The position numbers and the translations under genes were made by a program. The notes under the pieces are model-generated. The model did not search any database. It saw only the letters and a list, made by a program, of their open reading frames with translations, and had not been told where the DNA came from. A DNA stretch of 64,000 bases from Diaporthe sp. PMI_573 (taxonomy: Eukaryota > Ascomycota > Sordariomycetes > Diaporthales > Diaporthaceae), in contig JAJTUP010000002.1 of assembly GCA_021399435.1 (NCBI GenBank), positions 248,001 to 312,000 of the forward strand, read 5' to 3'. This document shows positions 32,884-44,023 of this stretch, piece after piece. Position 1 is the first letter of the stretch; the number at the start of each line of letters is the position of its first letter.

Positions 32884-33198
32884 ATGTCGAGCCAGTACAC
32901 CGTAGCAGACGTCGCCAAGCACAAGGACGAGAGCAACGGCATGTGGATCATTGTCGACAACGGTGTCTACGACATCACAAGTGAGCAGTGCTTCCATCTC
33001 TTAGACAACGAGCTAGAACAGTCCCTCTGACACGTCTTAGACTTCCTTGACGAGCACCCAGGCGGCCCCAAGATCCTGAAGAGGATGGCCGGCAAGGACT
33101 CGTCCAAGCAGTTCTGGAAGTACCACAACGAGAGGGTCCTCGAGAAGTACGGCGATAAGCTCAAGGTCGGCACGGTCAAGGAGCAGGCCAAGCTGTGA
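32884..33198 (+). CDS. Small cytochrome b5 domain protein, 2 exons
   Basis: Exons 32884-32980 and 33041-33198 give 84 residues. The heme-binding motif HPGG is present in FLDEHPGGPKIL, and the second heme ligand is the His of FWKYHN. The domain begins YTVADVAKHKDESNGMWIIV. There is no C-terminal membrane anchor and no fused reductase, so this is a free-standing soluble b5 fold, shorter than ER cytochrome b5 (about 130 residues). It could carry electrons to a partner oxygenase or reductase, but none can be named. A pyrimidine-rich leader precedes the start. Confidence 0.9.
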
Positions 33199-34015
33199 GG
33201 CGGTGATGGCAGGGCAGCACTGAAGAACTATCTTTTAGATCGCGGTATGATAGGTGACACTAGAGCATCGGCAGTGTACAGCTAGACGCCGGTCCTTTTG
33301 GGGCCCGGGGAGTAAGGGCGGCACAGCGATTCGGACGTGGGCTTTGAGCTCATTCCGTCGGCGGTTGTATTCATTTGGAAGCGACTTTATACATCTACAC
33401 CTCATTCATGGCCAGAACTGTACATTCCAGCACGCAGGTGTTCCCGTTCTCTATCCTGAAGCTGCGCTGGGCCTTGCCGTGAAATCTAGGCCTTCTCTAG
33501 CATTGTCTGTCTACTCGCACTTTCGGCTCCGGGCGATGAATCAAAATAGGCTCGATCCAAAAACCGTCAGTCGTCTGCCTATTCTGACTGTGATGATTGC
33601 GATCTGGTTCCTGAGGCCGAAACGACAACGCAGCTGATTTGTGCAAATATGAATTGTGAAGCCTGGTATGAGAACAAAGAAAAGACGTGTCTGAATTATG
33701 AGCTGCTTATTTGACACCAAGGCTACTAGGACATGCAAGCGACTCATTGAGACTGCTCACTCAAGTTTCAAAATGGTCTTGTGGCATTTTGTACCCCAGA
33801 AAGACTTTGTTCTTGCGGACTCCGGCGCGACAGATGTTGAATCAATGCCGCAACACGTTCTTTACTTCTTTCTCTTCCCTATGAAATGGTTTGGGGACTC
33901 ACGCTATATATATATATATATCGGTGCATCCCGTAGTATGTCCACTTCACAAATGCAAAGACCAGAACAAACAAGGAACACGTCACTCCTCAGAAGCTCA
34001 TAGTATCTCAACATC
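33199..34015. other. Intergenic region
   Basis: It contains a (TA)8 tract at 33905-33920 about 100 bp upstream of the next start codon. Otherwise only short frames. Confidence 0.5.
33905..33920. repeat. (TA)n microsatellite
   Basis: Eight TA dinucleotides directly upstream of the 34016 ORF, within its probable core promoter. Confidence 0.9.
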
Positions 34016-34990
34016 ATGATTGGGGCAATTCCTTTCCCCATCGAGTCCGACTCACCGAATGAGCTCGTCCTTCTCCTGGACAGCCTCATTAGCTCATCTC
34101 TCTGTCCGCACACCAAAGACTGGGTTTGTTTTTTGTATCTACGCTTTCGTTCATGGCTCCCTGTTAAGCTCGGAGTCCACATCGACCCTTTTCAGAAGGA
34201 TCGACCCTTCTCCGTAAGATACGCAAACAATCCAGAGTCGGTCCCTCTCGACCTCGCCGAGCTGTTGTCGCACATAATGGACCTCAACAAGTCATCCACC
34301 CGCCGGATCAAACACCTTGAACAGGTCCAGCAATGGAAAATCCACCAGAGGCAGTCCACGTGGCTACGTTTTTGCCGCTTACTCAATAAACGTGTCCAGC
34401 CACGGATTTGGTTGCGAAAACGCGATTTAAAATCGTCCACATCTTCATGGGAAATTCGGAACCCAGCGTTGTGGTTTGCATTGCAAGGGAGGTTCACCCT
34501 AGGGGACTTTCTCAGAGCTCGTTCGTTTACTCGGTTCATTGAGATGCATTGGACAAGATTGGTATCACAGTCCGACCAAGCTTCCCTCAACGAACACTTG
34601 CAGTGGTGCTGCCGATGCCCTGGCTACGAACTTGCGTCGCGATTGGCGTCACAGTCATTCGATTCTTTAAACGGCGACGTAGCAGAGGCCGTGTCGAAGG
34701 AAATCATTTCCCACATCGATCCGAGGATTCTCCAAGCCATGGAGCCCTATCTTTGTCAGGATGAGGACTCCAGACGCCGGGGCACATCCGATCCTGAGGA
34801 TTGGTACACGTTCGTCTCTGACTTCAAGGCACTGGCAGCTGTCTCGGACCGTCTCGTTCGAGCGTTCGAGCGTATCAAGAATGACCCTCAGTTCATCTCC
34901 ATGGCAAAGGCGCAACCGGATCAGGACCAGGCTGTGTTGGCGAGCCAAATCAAGGAGCAGTGCACGTGCGAATTTCCTTGTTGGATATGA
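34016..34990 (+). CDS. Hypothetical protein, 324 residues
   Basis: An open frame with an ATG start and no recognised domain. The product is basic in its middle third (WKIHQRQSTWLRFCRLLNKR), has clustered Trp and Cys (HLQWCCRCPGYE) and ends CTCEFPCWI. No signal peptide or clear membrane helix is seen. A 45 bp stretch, 34122-34166, begins GT, ends AG and is a multiple of three, so it could be a short intron removing residues about 36-50. The frame has no overlapping rival of similar length, which supports it being real, but orthologues would be needed to be sure. Confidence 0.5.
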   Translation: MIGAIPFPIESDSPNELVLLLDSLISSSLCPHTKDWVCFLYLRFRSWLPVKLGVHIDPFQKDRPFSVRYANNPESVPLDLAELLSHIMDLNKSSTRRIKHLEQVQQWKIHQRQSTWLRFCRLLNKRVQPRIWLRKRDLKSSTSSWEIRNPALWFALQGRFTLGDFLRARSFTRFIEMHWTRLVSQSDQASLNEHLQWCCRCPGYELASRLASQSFDSLNGDVAEAVSKEIISHIDPRILQAMEPYLCQDEDSRRRGTSDPEDWYTFVSDFKALAAVSDRLVRAFERIKNDPQFISMAKAQPDQDQAVLASQIKEQCTCEFPCWI

Positions 34991-36164
34991 ACAATTCGGT
35001 GGGAGGTGTTCACTTCAGGTCTCGGAATGTAGCATCCTCTTTTCATCCGTCCCCAAGCAACACGTCAAGTAAATACAGCGGCACCTGGGCAATCTGTAGA
35101 AATGGGCAGACTTATTACGGAACTCAGCAAAATGGGAATCACCAGCATCGATACATGTGCTTACAGGGTTCATTCGGAGCTGACAAGACTCTGGTTGAGA
35201 TGAAGACAAAATGACTGGCACTTATATTCAACGACTCTTCGACCAAAAAGAACCGTGGAGATGTCGCAGCAGTTGGGGCCTTTTGAGCCGGCAGACCTAG
35301 TTACAGCAGCAGCAGGTTTAGTGGACGGAAATCAACACGATCTTCGAGGCTCATACGCATTGCCACAGCTGCTGCCACGTGATCAGCCAGGAGCAACGGG
35401 CAGATGAGCAGCAGACACATGACTACTGATTTTATACTCCTGACCTCGGGATCGGTTACACTACTTGCTGTGGCCCTTTCTATGGATAATATCACTCCTA
35501 TGCTATGCCCCTTATTCCACAATTCTCGTCCTCCGATGCCAGTACCAACGTCCGACGGAAACGCTGTAGGTGTGTATCAACAAGAAGTATAATTTTCAAT
35601 GACCTTCTCTTCGCAGGCGGCACGGCCAGCTCTCGGCGTTCGCAATTTGTAGAAACCCGAATCGTCCGCCTATGGATAACGAACGAAGATGCCAAAACAC
35701 GATGACTCTCGGGTGACAAGCCGATCCTTGTGCTTCGAGGCACATCCACACAATCGGCATGTTCCAAGACCAGAATGTCATTAGCATTAGCATTCCACTC
35801 ACTTTGAGCCTCGTCATCACCATCTTCAAACTTCTGATTGGAAGGGTTAAAGTTCAATTAGAATAAAGGATGTCATCGCGGCCGGACTTCCGTGGCTCCC
35901 GCAATTGGTGACAGACACCTTTTCAAACCTCCTCTGCGACGCACCGGGGTCGCTGAGTCCCGAGCTCCGAGTTCTTCGGTATTCCTTAACTATATTTCAA
36001 CATTTTGATATCTTCCTCAGCTCCAAATTCCCAATGCCCAGATAGCGCAGGTGTATGCCTCTTGATCAACAATTAGTCACTTTGCCCCGTTTCTCGTACC
36101 AGTTTCACCAAAAACAAAAGCCCGCATTCGTTTCCTGCACCCGAAAATCAACCTCAAAGTCCAG
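34991..36164. other. Intergenic region
   Basis: A 1.2 kb gap before the dioxygenase gene. A minus-strand frame at 35498-35857 lacks an ATG at its start and shows no domain. The last 200 bp are pyrimidine-rich, consistent with a promoter and leader. Confidence 0.5.
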
Positions 36165-38140
36165 ATGGCCAACTCCAAGACGGGTATCAAGGAAGCCTTC
36201 GACAAGCTGAAGTATAACAATTCTGAGGATATCTATCCTCAGAATTCATTCTTCACCGGTCTGGAGGCCCCAAGCAGGTAGGTCTTGGATATACACTCTA
36301 GACTACGTGCAAGCAACACATTCTACCAGCCGCTGACGCCGGGAGAATAGATTCGAAGCTGAAGTCTACAATTGCATGATCAGAGGAACCATCCCCCCGC
36401 AGATCGACGGGACGTTCTATCGAGTCATGCCCGACACCATCTGGGCACCACGCTGTGAAGACGATATATTCATCAGCGGTGACGGGGCCATCGACGCTGT
36501 GCGGATCAGAGATGGACATGCAGACTTCAAGCAGAGATACGTTCGATCGCAGAAGTTCTTGGTTGAGAGGGCGGCTCGAAAAGCTTTGTTTGGCCAGTGG
36601 CGGAATATTTGGACTGATGACCCAAGGGTCAGACATATGGACCACGCTTCGGGAAACACGCACGTGATTCTCTACGAAAAGCAGCTATTGGCGATGAAGG
36701 AGGACGGCCTTCCTTATGCAATGAACCCAGACACGCTGGAGACTAAAGGTGAGAGAAGACGCACAAGGTCGCGAATGCAGCGGCGAGAAAATTCCCGTAA
36801 CGTATTCTCATCTGTTGTTCTGTGCAGGTTCCTACGATTTCCACGGCCAATACAAATGTCCTACACATACAGCCCATCCCAAGATCGACCCCTCCACAGG
36901 CGAGTTGATTACGATGGGCTACGCAGCTAAGGGCGAAGGCTCTCCCGATGTCGCCTACTACTTGTTCGACAAGAATGGCAAAAAGCTCGAAGAGTGCTGG
37001 TTCCAGGCCCCGTATGTAGGAGTTATGCACGATATCGCCGCGACCGATAAATGGGTCATTTTTACCCTCAATCCGCTGGTCAATGTGCCGGAGGACTTGC
37101 TAAAGGCAGGCCACAAGGTATATGGTTGGGACGAGGCCAAGTCTCTATGCTTGGGAATCTTACCGCGACGCAACCCCAAGCCAGAGATGGTCAAGTGGTT
37201 TGAGTACAAGAATGCTTTTTTGGGACATACTAGCAATGCCTTTGATGGCGAGGACGGGTGTGTCTATTTCGACGCGCCTGTGACCAACTACAATCTGGTA
37301 CGTTTGAACTGTCCAAGTGTTTACCTTTTGAAATTTCGAGTCTGGCGCCACAGGTCGCAGCGTCTTCCTCGCCTAAGTTCACGGCACTCAATTGACAACA
37401 TCCCACAACAGTTTTGGTTCTTCCCCCCGGTTGGCCAGGACATGGCGTCCGCTCAGTCCTCAAAGCCGCCCAAGGATGGTGCTCTAAGCCACTTGATGCG
37501 ATTCAAGCTGGACCCGAATTCGACTGAGAAGACACTCAAACCGAGAGTGCTCGTGGACGTTGACGGCGAGTTGCCCCGAATCGACGCCCGGTACGAGACT
37601 AAGCCGTACAAGTACGTCTTCATCGCCATGCACGACCCGGAGACAGACGACGCCCCCGTCGGAGGAGCCTTCAACTCCCTTGCCAAGGCCAATGTCGAGG
37701 ACGGCACGTACGGATACTGGTCGGCCGGAAAGGATGTAGCACTCGGGGAGGTCGCATTCGTGGCGAGATCCAAGGATGGTAAGCTGATTCTCCTGGAATT
37801 GCATTTCCGGTGCGAAGTACCCCGTTTCTTGGATTTATCATCGAAGCTGACTGGGAAATCAATTTCAGCCCCCGAGGGTGATGGATACGCCCTGTCGGTG
37901 GTCAACAGAAGGGACACGATGCTTTCCCAGGTCGTCGTTGTGGACACGGCCAAGGTGGCCGAGGGGCCGGTTGCCATCATTGAGCTACCCTTCCGACTTC
38001 GATCGGGCATTCACGGGACCTGGGTGATGGCCGACGAGCTGGCGACAGATAAGGACCTATGTGACATGACTGGTGTCACGGATGAGATGAAAAAAGAGTT
38101 TGGGAAGCCGTCTCTGAACAGAATGAATGGTACTAGTTAA
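36165..38140 (+). CDS. Carotenoid/stilbene cleavage dioxygenase, CAO-1-like, 5 exons
   Basis: Exons are 36165-36277, 36351-36748, 36828-37297, 37412-37778 and 37869-38140, giving 539 residues. All four iron-binding histidines of the family are visible: His187 in TAHPKID, His238 in VMHDIA, His304 in FLGHTSNAFD and His498 in GIHGTW (numbering by my count). The flanking blocks GTFYRVMPD, YAMNPDTLETK, LGILPRRN and MVKWFEY resemble Neurospora CAO-1 and the bacterial NOV1 group, which cleave stilbenes such as resveratrol, more than the retinal-forming CarX group. The enzyme is probably cytosolic, splitting a double bond with O2 and Fe(II) into two aldehydes. Substrate preference is inferred from these blocks only. 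No carotenoid synthesis genes are nearby, which also favours a role on plant or lignin-derived phenolics. Confidence 0.9.
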
Positions 38141-38974
38141 CAGCACCAGCGGCACCAACGGTAATACCTTCTAGGATGGTGTGGCCCGAGGCTTGGAATG
38201 GGTTTGAAACTCTCCGAGGTGACATGATGCTTTTTATGGAACTTAACTCAACTCAATGGTAGTAACAAATTTACATATTGGTCACGCACTCATCACAACT
38301 TGAGCTGACCCGAGTGGGCGGCATCTAATTTTCATTGCCGCAAGTACCTCGGATCCTATCAAACAGCCGTCAGTAACTCTAGTTCCTAGACATGACAACT
38401 AGTTTCAAAACTATCACCGAATACGTCCAACTTTTAAACCAGAGCTGGTAGGACACCTTATAGAAAAGCTGCTAGTAGACGCCATGAGGATCTTGAGCAG
38501 CTCATACGTAGACACATTTGATTTGATTTCGAATCTGATAACTTATTACCATTTTATAGATGTAGGCAACTTTAATTTTAGCTTCGCAAAGTCTATTACA
38601 TGCCGTCACCTTTCCCACAGCCTTAGGCTGATGAAATACATTTAATATATTTGTATCACTTAGCCTAGAAAGTCTAATTAGAAGTATTTTAGTTTCAGAG
38701 ATGATTTTTAATATAGTCTTATAGCTTTAGCTTATAAGACCATGAAAGGGGTATGTTAATAGACATTGTAAATTTGTATTGCTTTTAATAGGGGGGAGGG
38801 AGCCTTTGCTTTAATTGTTCTCCGATTACTATGGTACTTGCCTGACACGCCACTCTAGACTGGACCCAATGCCTGCCGCGGGAATACGCCATTACGTTGA
38901 AGCTGCCCCACCATCGTCAGCAGCGGTGCAGCGGCCCACGGGCATGGGTAGCTCCTATCATCAACAACGACAAG
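38141..38974. other. Intergenic region with an AT-rich relic
   Basis: From about 38390 to 38780 the sequence turns AT-rich and TpA-rich (runs such as atttaatatatttg) with no open frame. It resembles RIP-degraded repeat DNA, but I see no termini or partner copy in the window. It ends in a poly-G/A tract before the AP-3 gene. Confidence 0.5.
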
Positions 38975-40579
38975 ATGGACGGGGTGGTAGAGGCGTTGCA
39001 CATCTATGATGAGCGCAACTCGCCTATTCTCTCGCATACCTACACGTCGAGGCCGCTTTCTTCAGCCCACCTACTCCCGCTCTACCTCGCCCACCCGCAG
39101 CCACGGCCGAACCTGATCTACCTCCCAAACACCAACCCGCCCACCCTCGTCTTCTCCCTCATCCATGCGAACCTCCTGTTTCTCTTGACCACCTCCGGCG
39201 AGGTCGAACCGCTGCTGATCCTCGAGTTCCTCCACCGCGTGATCGATGCTCTCGAGGAGTTCCTCGGCGCCCCTCTGATATCCCACAAGATCGAGTCCAA
39301 CTACGATGTCGTCGCCCAGCTGCTCACCGAGATGTGCGATGCCGGCATGGTCGCCACCACAGAACCGAACGCCCTACGAGACATTGTTGAAGTAGAAGGA
39401 TGGATGGGCAGGTTGCTTGGCAGCATCACCCTGCCGGGCCAAGTAAAGGACCTCAGTGCGTACGGCCGGTCACCCAGCCCCGCCCTGGGCTCACCGTCAC
39501 TGCTCCAGAGCACGACGCCGTCGTTGCCGTGGAGGAGGAGCAATGTAAGGCATACAAGCAACGAGCTGTACGCCGACGTGGTGGAGACGATCAACGTCAC
39601 CCTCGCACCGAGTGGGAGGCCGTTAGCCGCTTTCGCCAATGGCACTATCGCCTTCACCAGCAAGGTCTCAGGAGTACCGGACATCAACATGACACTCACG
39701 AGCCCCTCAGGCAAGCATAACCTCAATAGCGTGATGGAGCTGCCGGTGTTCCACCCTTGCGTAAGACTGGCGAGGTGGAAAGAGCAGCCCGGGGTCATAA
39801 GCTTCATCCCACCAGACGGGAGGTTTATACTGGCGGGTTACGAGGTGGACCTGCTACCATTCTCGAGCGGAAAGAGTGGGAATCTGAACTCAAGCAGTCT
39901 GAAGCTCCCGGTCAACCTTGAGATGAAGACTGGTCTGGGGCCGACAGGGTCAGACTTTGAAGTCAAGGTCTACATCAACAAGATATTCGGCGCCCCAGTC
40001 AGCTCAGGGCCACCTGGCAGGGGTGGTGCTGGCAAAGGGGGCCCTGGTTCAACTTCGCTGGAAGACCTTGTAATCACAGTGCCGCTGCCAGAGGATGTGA
40101 GGAATCTGCCCGACGTTCGACCAACCAAGGGAGATGCTACCTACAACCCGGGCGACGGAGAGCTGGAATGGCACATACCAGCCAAGGAGCTAAACGCAGG
40201 GACAACATACTTTAGCCTGAAATGCACCGTCCTAGGCCACTTGGCCGAGGGCGACGAAGAGGCACCGATGGACTACACCTACGAGGAGCCCTACCAAGCC
40301 GAGCCGACGGCGGCCGGGGCGAAGCTGGACAAGGCGGCCGGCAAGGGCACGGGCTCAGAGGACAGTCGCGACGCCAACAGGGTCGCCCAGAACAAGATCC
40401 TCATGCCGGGCTCGGCATCGGTGAGCTTCGCCGTGAAGGGGTGGCTGCCGAGTGGGATAAGGATAGAGAGCATCCTGCTGGACACCAGGAAGAGCAGGGG
40501 CCTTGGGGAGGGCATCAAGCCTTACAAGGGGGTCAAGTACTTGACTGTCAGCAAAGGGGGCGTGGAGATAAGGTGCTGA
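38975..40579 (+). CDS. APM3: AP-3 adaptor complex mu subunit
   Basis: An intronless frame of 534 residues. The N-terminal longin-like domain opens ALHIYDERNSPILSHTYTSRPLS and includes LEFLHRVIDALEEFLGAPL. The block ESNYDVVAQLLTEMCDAG and TEPNALRDIVEVEGW leads to the linker. The C-terminal mu-homology domain starts near NELYADVVETINVTLAPSGRP. The AP-3 complex sorts cargo such as alkaline phosphatase from late Golgi or endosomes to the vacuole, and the mu subunit reads YxxPhi signals. The start is the ATG at 38975; the in-frame codons upstream have no ATG. A Gly-rich loop near residue 350 and an Ala/Lys-rich one near 450 are insertions typical of filamentous fungi. Confidence 0.93.
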   Translation: MDGVVEALHIYDERNSPILSHTYTSRPLSSAHLLPLYLAHPQPRPNLIYLPNTNPPTLVFSLIHANLLFLLTTSGEVEPLLILEFLHRVIDALEEFLGAPLISHKIESNYDVVAQLLTEMCDAGMVATTEPNALRDIVEVEGWMGRLLGSITLPGQVKDLSAYGRSPSPALGSPSLLQSTTPSLPWRRSNVRHTSNELYADVVETINVTLAPSGRPLAAFANGTIAFTSKVSGVPDINMTLTSPSGKHNLNSVMELPVFHPCVRLARWKEQPGVISFIPPDGRFILAGYEVDLLPFSSGKSGNLNSSSLKLPVNLEMKTGLGPTGSDFEVKVYINKIFGAPVSSGPPGRGGAGKGGPGSTSLEDLVITVPLPEDVRNLPDVRPTKGDATYNPGDGELEWHIPAKELNAGTTYFSLKCTVLGHLAEGDEEAPMDYTYEEPYQAEPTAAGAKLDKAAGKGTGSEDSRDANRVAQNKILMPGSASVSFAVKGWLPSGIRIESILLDTRKSRGLGEGIKPYKGVKYLTVSKGGVEIRC

Positions 40580-40621
40580 GTGCAACTTGATATGTGTACA
40601 TGATTCACGATCAAAAAGTAG

Positions 40622-40960
40622 TTACAGGCCTTCAACGCCCGTCCGCCATCTCGTGAAGATGTGATCTACCTCCGCGTCCTCATTCACCTCGGATCTCCAT
40701 CGAGTGATCAAACTCGGTCTTTGGGTGTAAGTCATTCTCAGAGACTTTCCTCGAGACAAAGTCTTGTACTGGGTCGTCCCCATTTCCACGAATGGTTGGG
40801 GAGCGCTCACAAATACCGTGATCTCCTCTTTCGACTTCTTATAATCAGCAAAATCAGCGTGCGAGTCCGCCTCTTCACCCTCGAAGTGTGCGAGCGTGCC
40901 ACCAGACTTCATAACGAAAGTACGATTTGAATGATTCAAAATGTAGCTATCACAGCTCAT
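40622..40960 (-). CDS. Small ORF, possible exon of an unrecognised gene
   Basis: This is 112 codons from ATG to stop, with balanced composition (FVMKSGGTLAHFEGEEADSH, EITVFVSAPQPF). A second ATG-led frame lies upstream on the same strand (41331-41086, MPLKADIISVMTSS), and the two might be exons of one gene, but I cannot place a convincing intron. It overlaps no other gene and ends about 40 bp from the AP-3 stop, convergently. Confidence 0.3.
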   Translation of the reverse strand: MSCDSYILNHSNRTFVMKSGGTLAHFEGEEADSHADFADYKKSKEEITVFVSAPQPFVEMGTTQYKTLSRGKSLRMTYTQRPSLITRWRSEVNEDAEVDHIFTRWRTGVEGL

Positions 40961-41933
40961 TCCCGTCACTACTATTTTGTAGCTAGGATGGTGACTGCCC
41001 TACCGTTTGACTCATCCGTGCTCACTGGGCATGAGAGTGCTTGTGAGACAAACTGAAGTCATACTTCTTGAACTATTGATCTGTATCAGCGCAAGTCCTG
41101 GTGGGAGTCCGACTCATTCATCGTGTCTACCATCTGAGTGAGGGATTGATCACACCCGGGGGAGTACGCTAATGAGCAACCTCTACCTCTAGTGGGTGGT
41201 ATATGTGTGGTAGTAGAAGAAATTGCCCGCATGTCTTGAACATCCTCGGTCTTCGCCAACATGTTTTTTTCATACGAGTATCTCCCACACGACGAAGTCA
41301 TGACTGAGATTATATCAGCCTTCAAGGGCATATTAAATGAAATTTTATGCGTTTGGTCAGATTAGACAGAGTGAACAATCTTTCCAATCGCTGTCCAGAC
41401 TGATGAATAGCCTCAACTAGAATGACGCTCTGAACCATGACAATGACATCAGGGTAGAAGGCCACATATGGATGGGATCTCTGAGACCTCTCCATGTCCT
41501 TTTGTTACATATCGACGTCCAAACTTTGTAATCCAGCATTTGTAGTCGGGGGTTCCAGTCATTCTTGAGTGGTCTCCTGCTCAAGCCAATGCGCCGCTTC
41601 ATCTGCTGACCACGGCAAATTTCCATCCTTCAGCAGGGCCCCTTCAGGCTGAGTCTCCAGACCCACTTCCTGCTCCCGTCAAAATGGCTATCAACTTATA
41701 TAGCTCCTGGGCGCACGTCGATTTCCTGGTCATTTCTATATGCAATACTCCAGGGCCCCTTCCAACCTTGGAACGAATCTGCAGCCGCATTCTGATGCCA
41801 ACGTCGCCATGTAAGGATATAATTTGGATATATTGTGATAGCTCTGATGTCCCTGTGCCCTCAGTGGTGCCTTGTCTGAGCCAAACCAGTCGGGCTGATA
41901 AAGTATAATCGTCGAGAAACCTCTTCTGACACC
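40961..41933. other. Intergenic region
   Basis: Short frames on both strands; see the note on 41086-41331 under the preceding ORF. Nothing else recognised. Confidence 0.45.
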
Positions 41934-42487
41934 TCATGAGACGCCATCGAAGCGTACGTGTCGTGAGTCGGAAGTCGGTGCTGTTTGACTTTCGCCGGGA
42001 GCAGTGAAATCGGAAGTGACGGTTTTGTTATCAAAGTCGACACTGTTCATTTCCACGTCGCTCTTTGCACTGGGTGCTCGTCTCCTTGTCCTCCGCCGAC
42101 GGCGAAAACTAGGCGTAACTCTTTTCAGACCGTTGATCACCTTCGTCATGAAAGCCTTGATGAAATGGTCACATTAGCTTCATGAACATGGCTCATTCAT
42201 TCGAACGGTCAAGTGGAAGAGACGCATGTGGCAATGAGATAATAATGAAGCCAAGGGAGTAATGATGTTAACTGCAAAGATCATGAACTCACTGTGTGTC
42301 GGTAATAGTAACACGCATAGAACGCAACAGCAAGACCAATGAGGACAGCCCCTAATATTCCAAAGATAATTCCTGGTTCGCAAACATAGATAGTCTTGTC
42401 CCCACATTGTCCGTTGTTGTAATAGAACCTGGTCTCCCGTGCTTCAAGAGCAGTGGCTGTCGAAGTAGCCTCCAAGAATGGCGTCAT
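41934..42487 (-). CDS. Single-pass membrane protein with basic tail, 2 exons, unknown function
   Basis: Exons 42293-42487 and 41934-42155 give 138 residues. A short N-terminal part (about 1-39) contains two cysteines (QCGD, YVCEPG) that could pair outside the cell. One strong membrane helix covers about 40-61 (IIFGILGAVLIGLAVAFYA), ending in YYRHT. The second exon adds a strongly basic stretch (RRRRRTRRR) and an Asp/Ser/Thr-rich tail. There is no cleavable signal peptide, so the positive-inside rule suggests an N-out, C-in orientation. The donor is GTGAGT, and a CTAAT branch site lies about 18 bases before the acceptor. I recognise no family. Confidence 0.6.
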
Positions 42488-44023
42488 ATTAACTGCTCAC
42501 AAGGCTTTCAAGGCAGGCGTAACGTATGATGTTTGCTCGCAAGAATGAGGGGCGGTCGGGTTATTAGACTTCCCAGCCGTCGTCAGGCACATTCACTCTG
42601 TTCCGACTCAGTATCGTGAACTAGGAGGCGACTAAAATCCAAAATGTGGTGAGAGATGCGACAAAGAAAAGAAAGCACCGAGATTCTGCGACCGGCAGAG
42701 CCCGGTCAGGATGTCCGATCCATGACATTTAAAAAAGAGGGAAGCAGGCAGTCTCGGCAGCGCAAGCTGTGCAACCTCGAACAAGTAAGACGGGGTTGTC
42801 GCCTAGGCGCGGCTAAGTGTTGGCTGCAAGACACGGTCCTGCGAGATACACTTGTCCAATGGTACGACGTCAGCGGGACAGTCAGATCCTTTGGGGCGGT
42901 GTCTCACTGCTGACGGTGACGTCCCAAGGTCCCAAGGCATTCCGACGGATCCGAGAGGCCAGGCGGATGTGGCTGAAATCTTGCAACTGCTAGTCGACCC
43001 GGGCGCCATCAAATATCAAGTGCGCTTTAGCCTCTACTGCACGCTACCTCACTTGCGATGCGACAGACTTGGAGAATTGGACAAAAACTGTCATCGATCA
43101 CAAACATTCGAGCCTAAGAATCAGTATTGCATACCCTGTGGTCGCTGAGGATACCATGGGTGAAATATTGTGCTACAGGTTTACTGTTGCCTGGGAGCAC
43201 AGTTGGGGGCCGCCAAGTTGCCAAACGTGCACATTGCAGTTGGATTTATCAGCCAACCCCGGATGGCATTTTAGCCCTCATTCCCGAGACATTCCCACGT
43301 TCGCTGCCTCGCTGACTCATTAGCCACGAACTTGACTATGGCCAGAAAAGAAGAAAAGAAAAGTCGCCGAGTCCCTCGCTGGCCTGGCAGACTGTGCGCT
43401 ACGACCATCACTTCTGCATGCCCAGGCGCCGAGGAAGTCATGGCACGACGTACAAATGTACACTCCTCCTCCCTGGGCATGCAATTGGGGCCGCTAGGGA
43501 GGAGTTGGATATGACCCAGGAGCCGGAAGGAGCCAGCGGATGATCGGAGATCTAATCCTTCCGAGAGGCCGTTCTAGCCGTGAATGGTCATTTCGACTCA
43601 TATCGGACTGCTTCCTCGAGAGACGACTGCTGGCTGGAAGAAGCAACTTGCGGTACCGCCTAATGCAAGTGTTGGTATCAGGACAGGCAGGGCCCTTGTG
43701 CACGATTTAAGAAAAATAAACTTCCAAGGGAGGACACCAACAACATATTGTAGCTAAGTATTCGGAGAGAAATGCCAACAATAAAACCAGAAAGGGAAAA
43801 GCGGCACGGCGATGGTCTAGAAACAGCCCTCTTGATGCATCCGATATGCCAATAAGCTCCCGCGGTCTTCTAGGAATGCCACCTCCTCATAATGTGAGGC
43901 TATCCTGGTTGATAGCCTGGTATGCCTGGCCCTGCCATCTGCGCAGCAAAACACAGAGCCAGAGGCCTTCCAAATGCTTGCAAGTCCCGACCGAAAAGCT
44001 CGAATTCCCCATGCACCCGTCCT
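42488..44023. other. Intergenic region
   Basis: 1.5 kb with no supported gene. A nine-base direct duplication (ggtcccaag) lies near 42928-42937. GC content is ordinary. Confidence 0.5.

Noticed and set aside
35498..35857. Minus-strand frame of 119 codons
   Set aside because: It begins with TTG rather than ATG, and I could not find an upstream exon or a recognisable domain.
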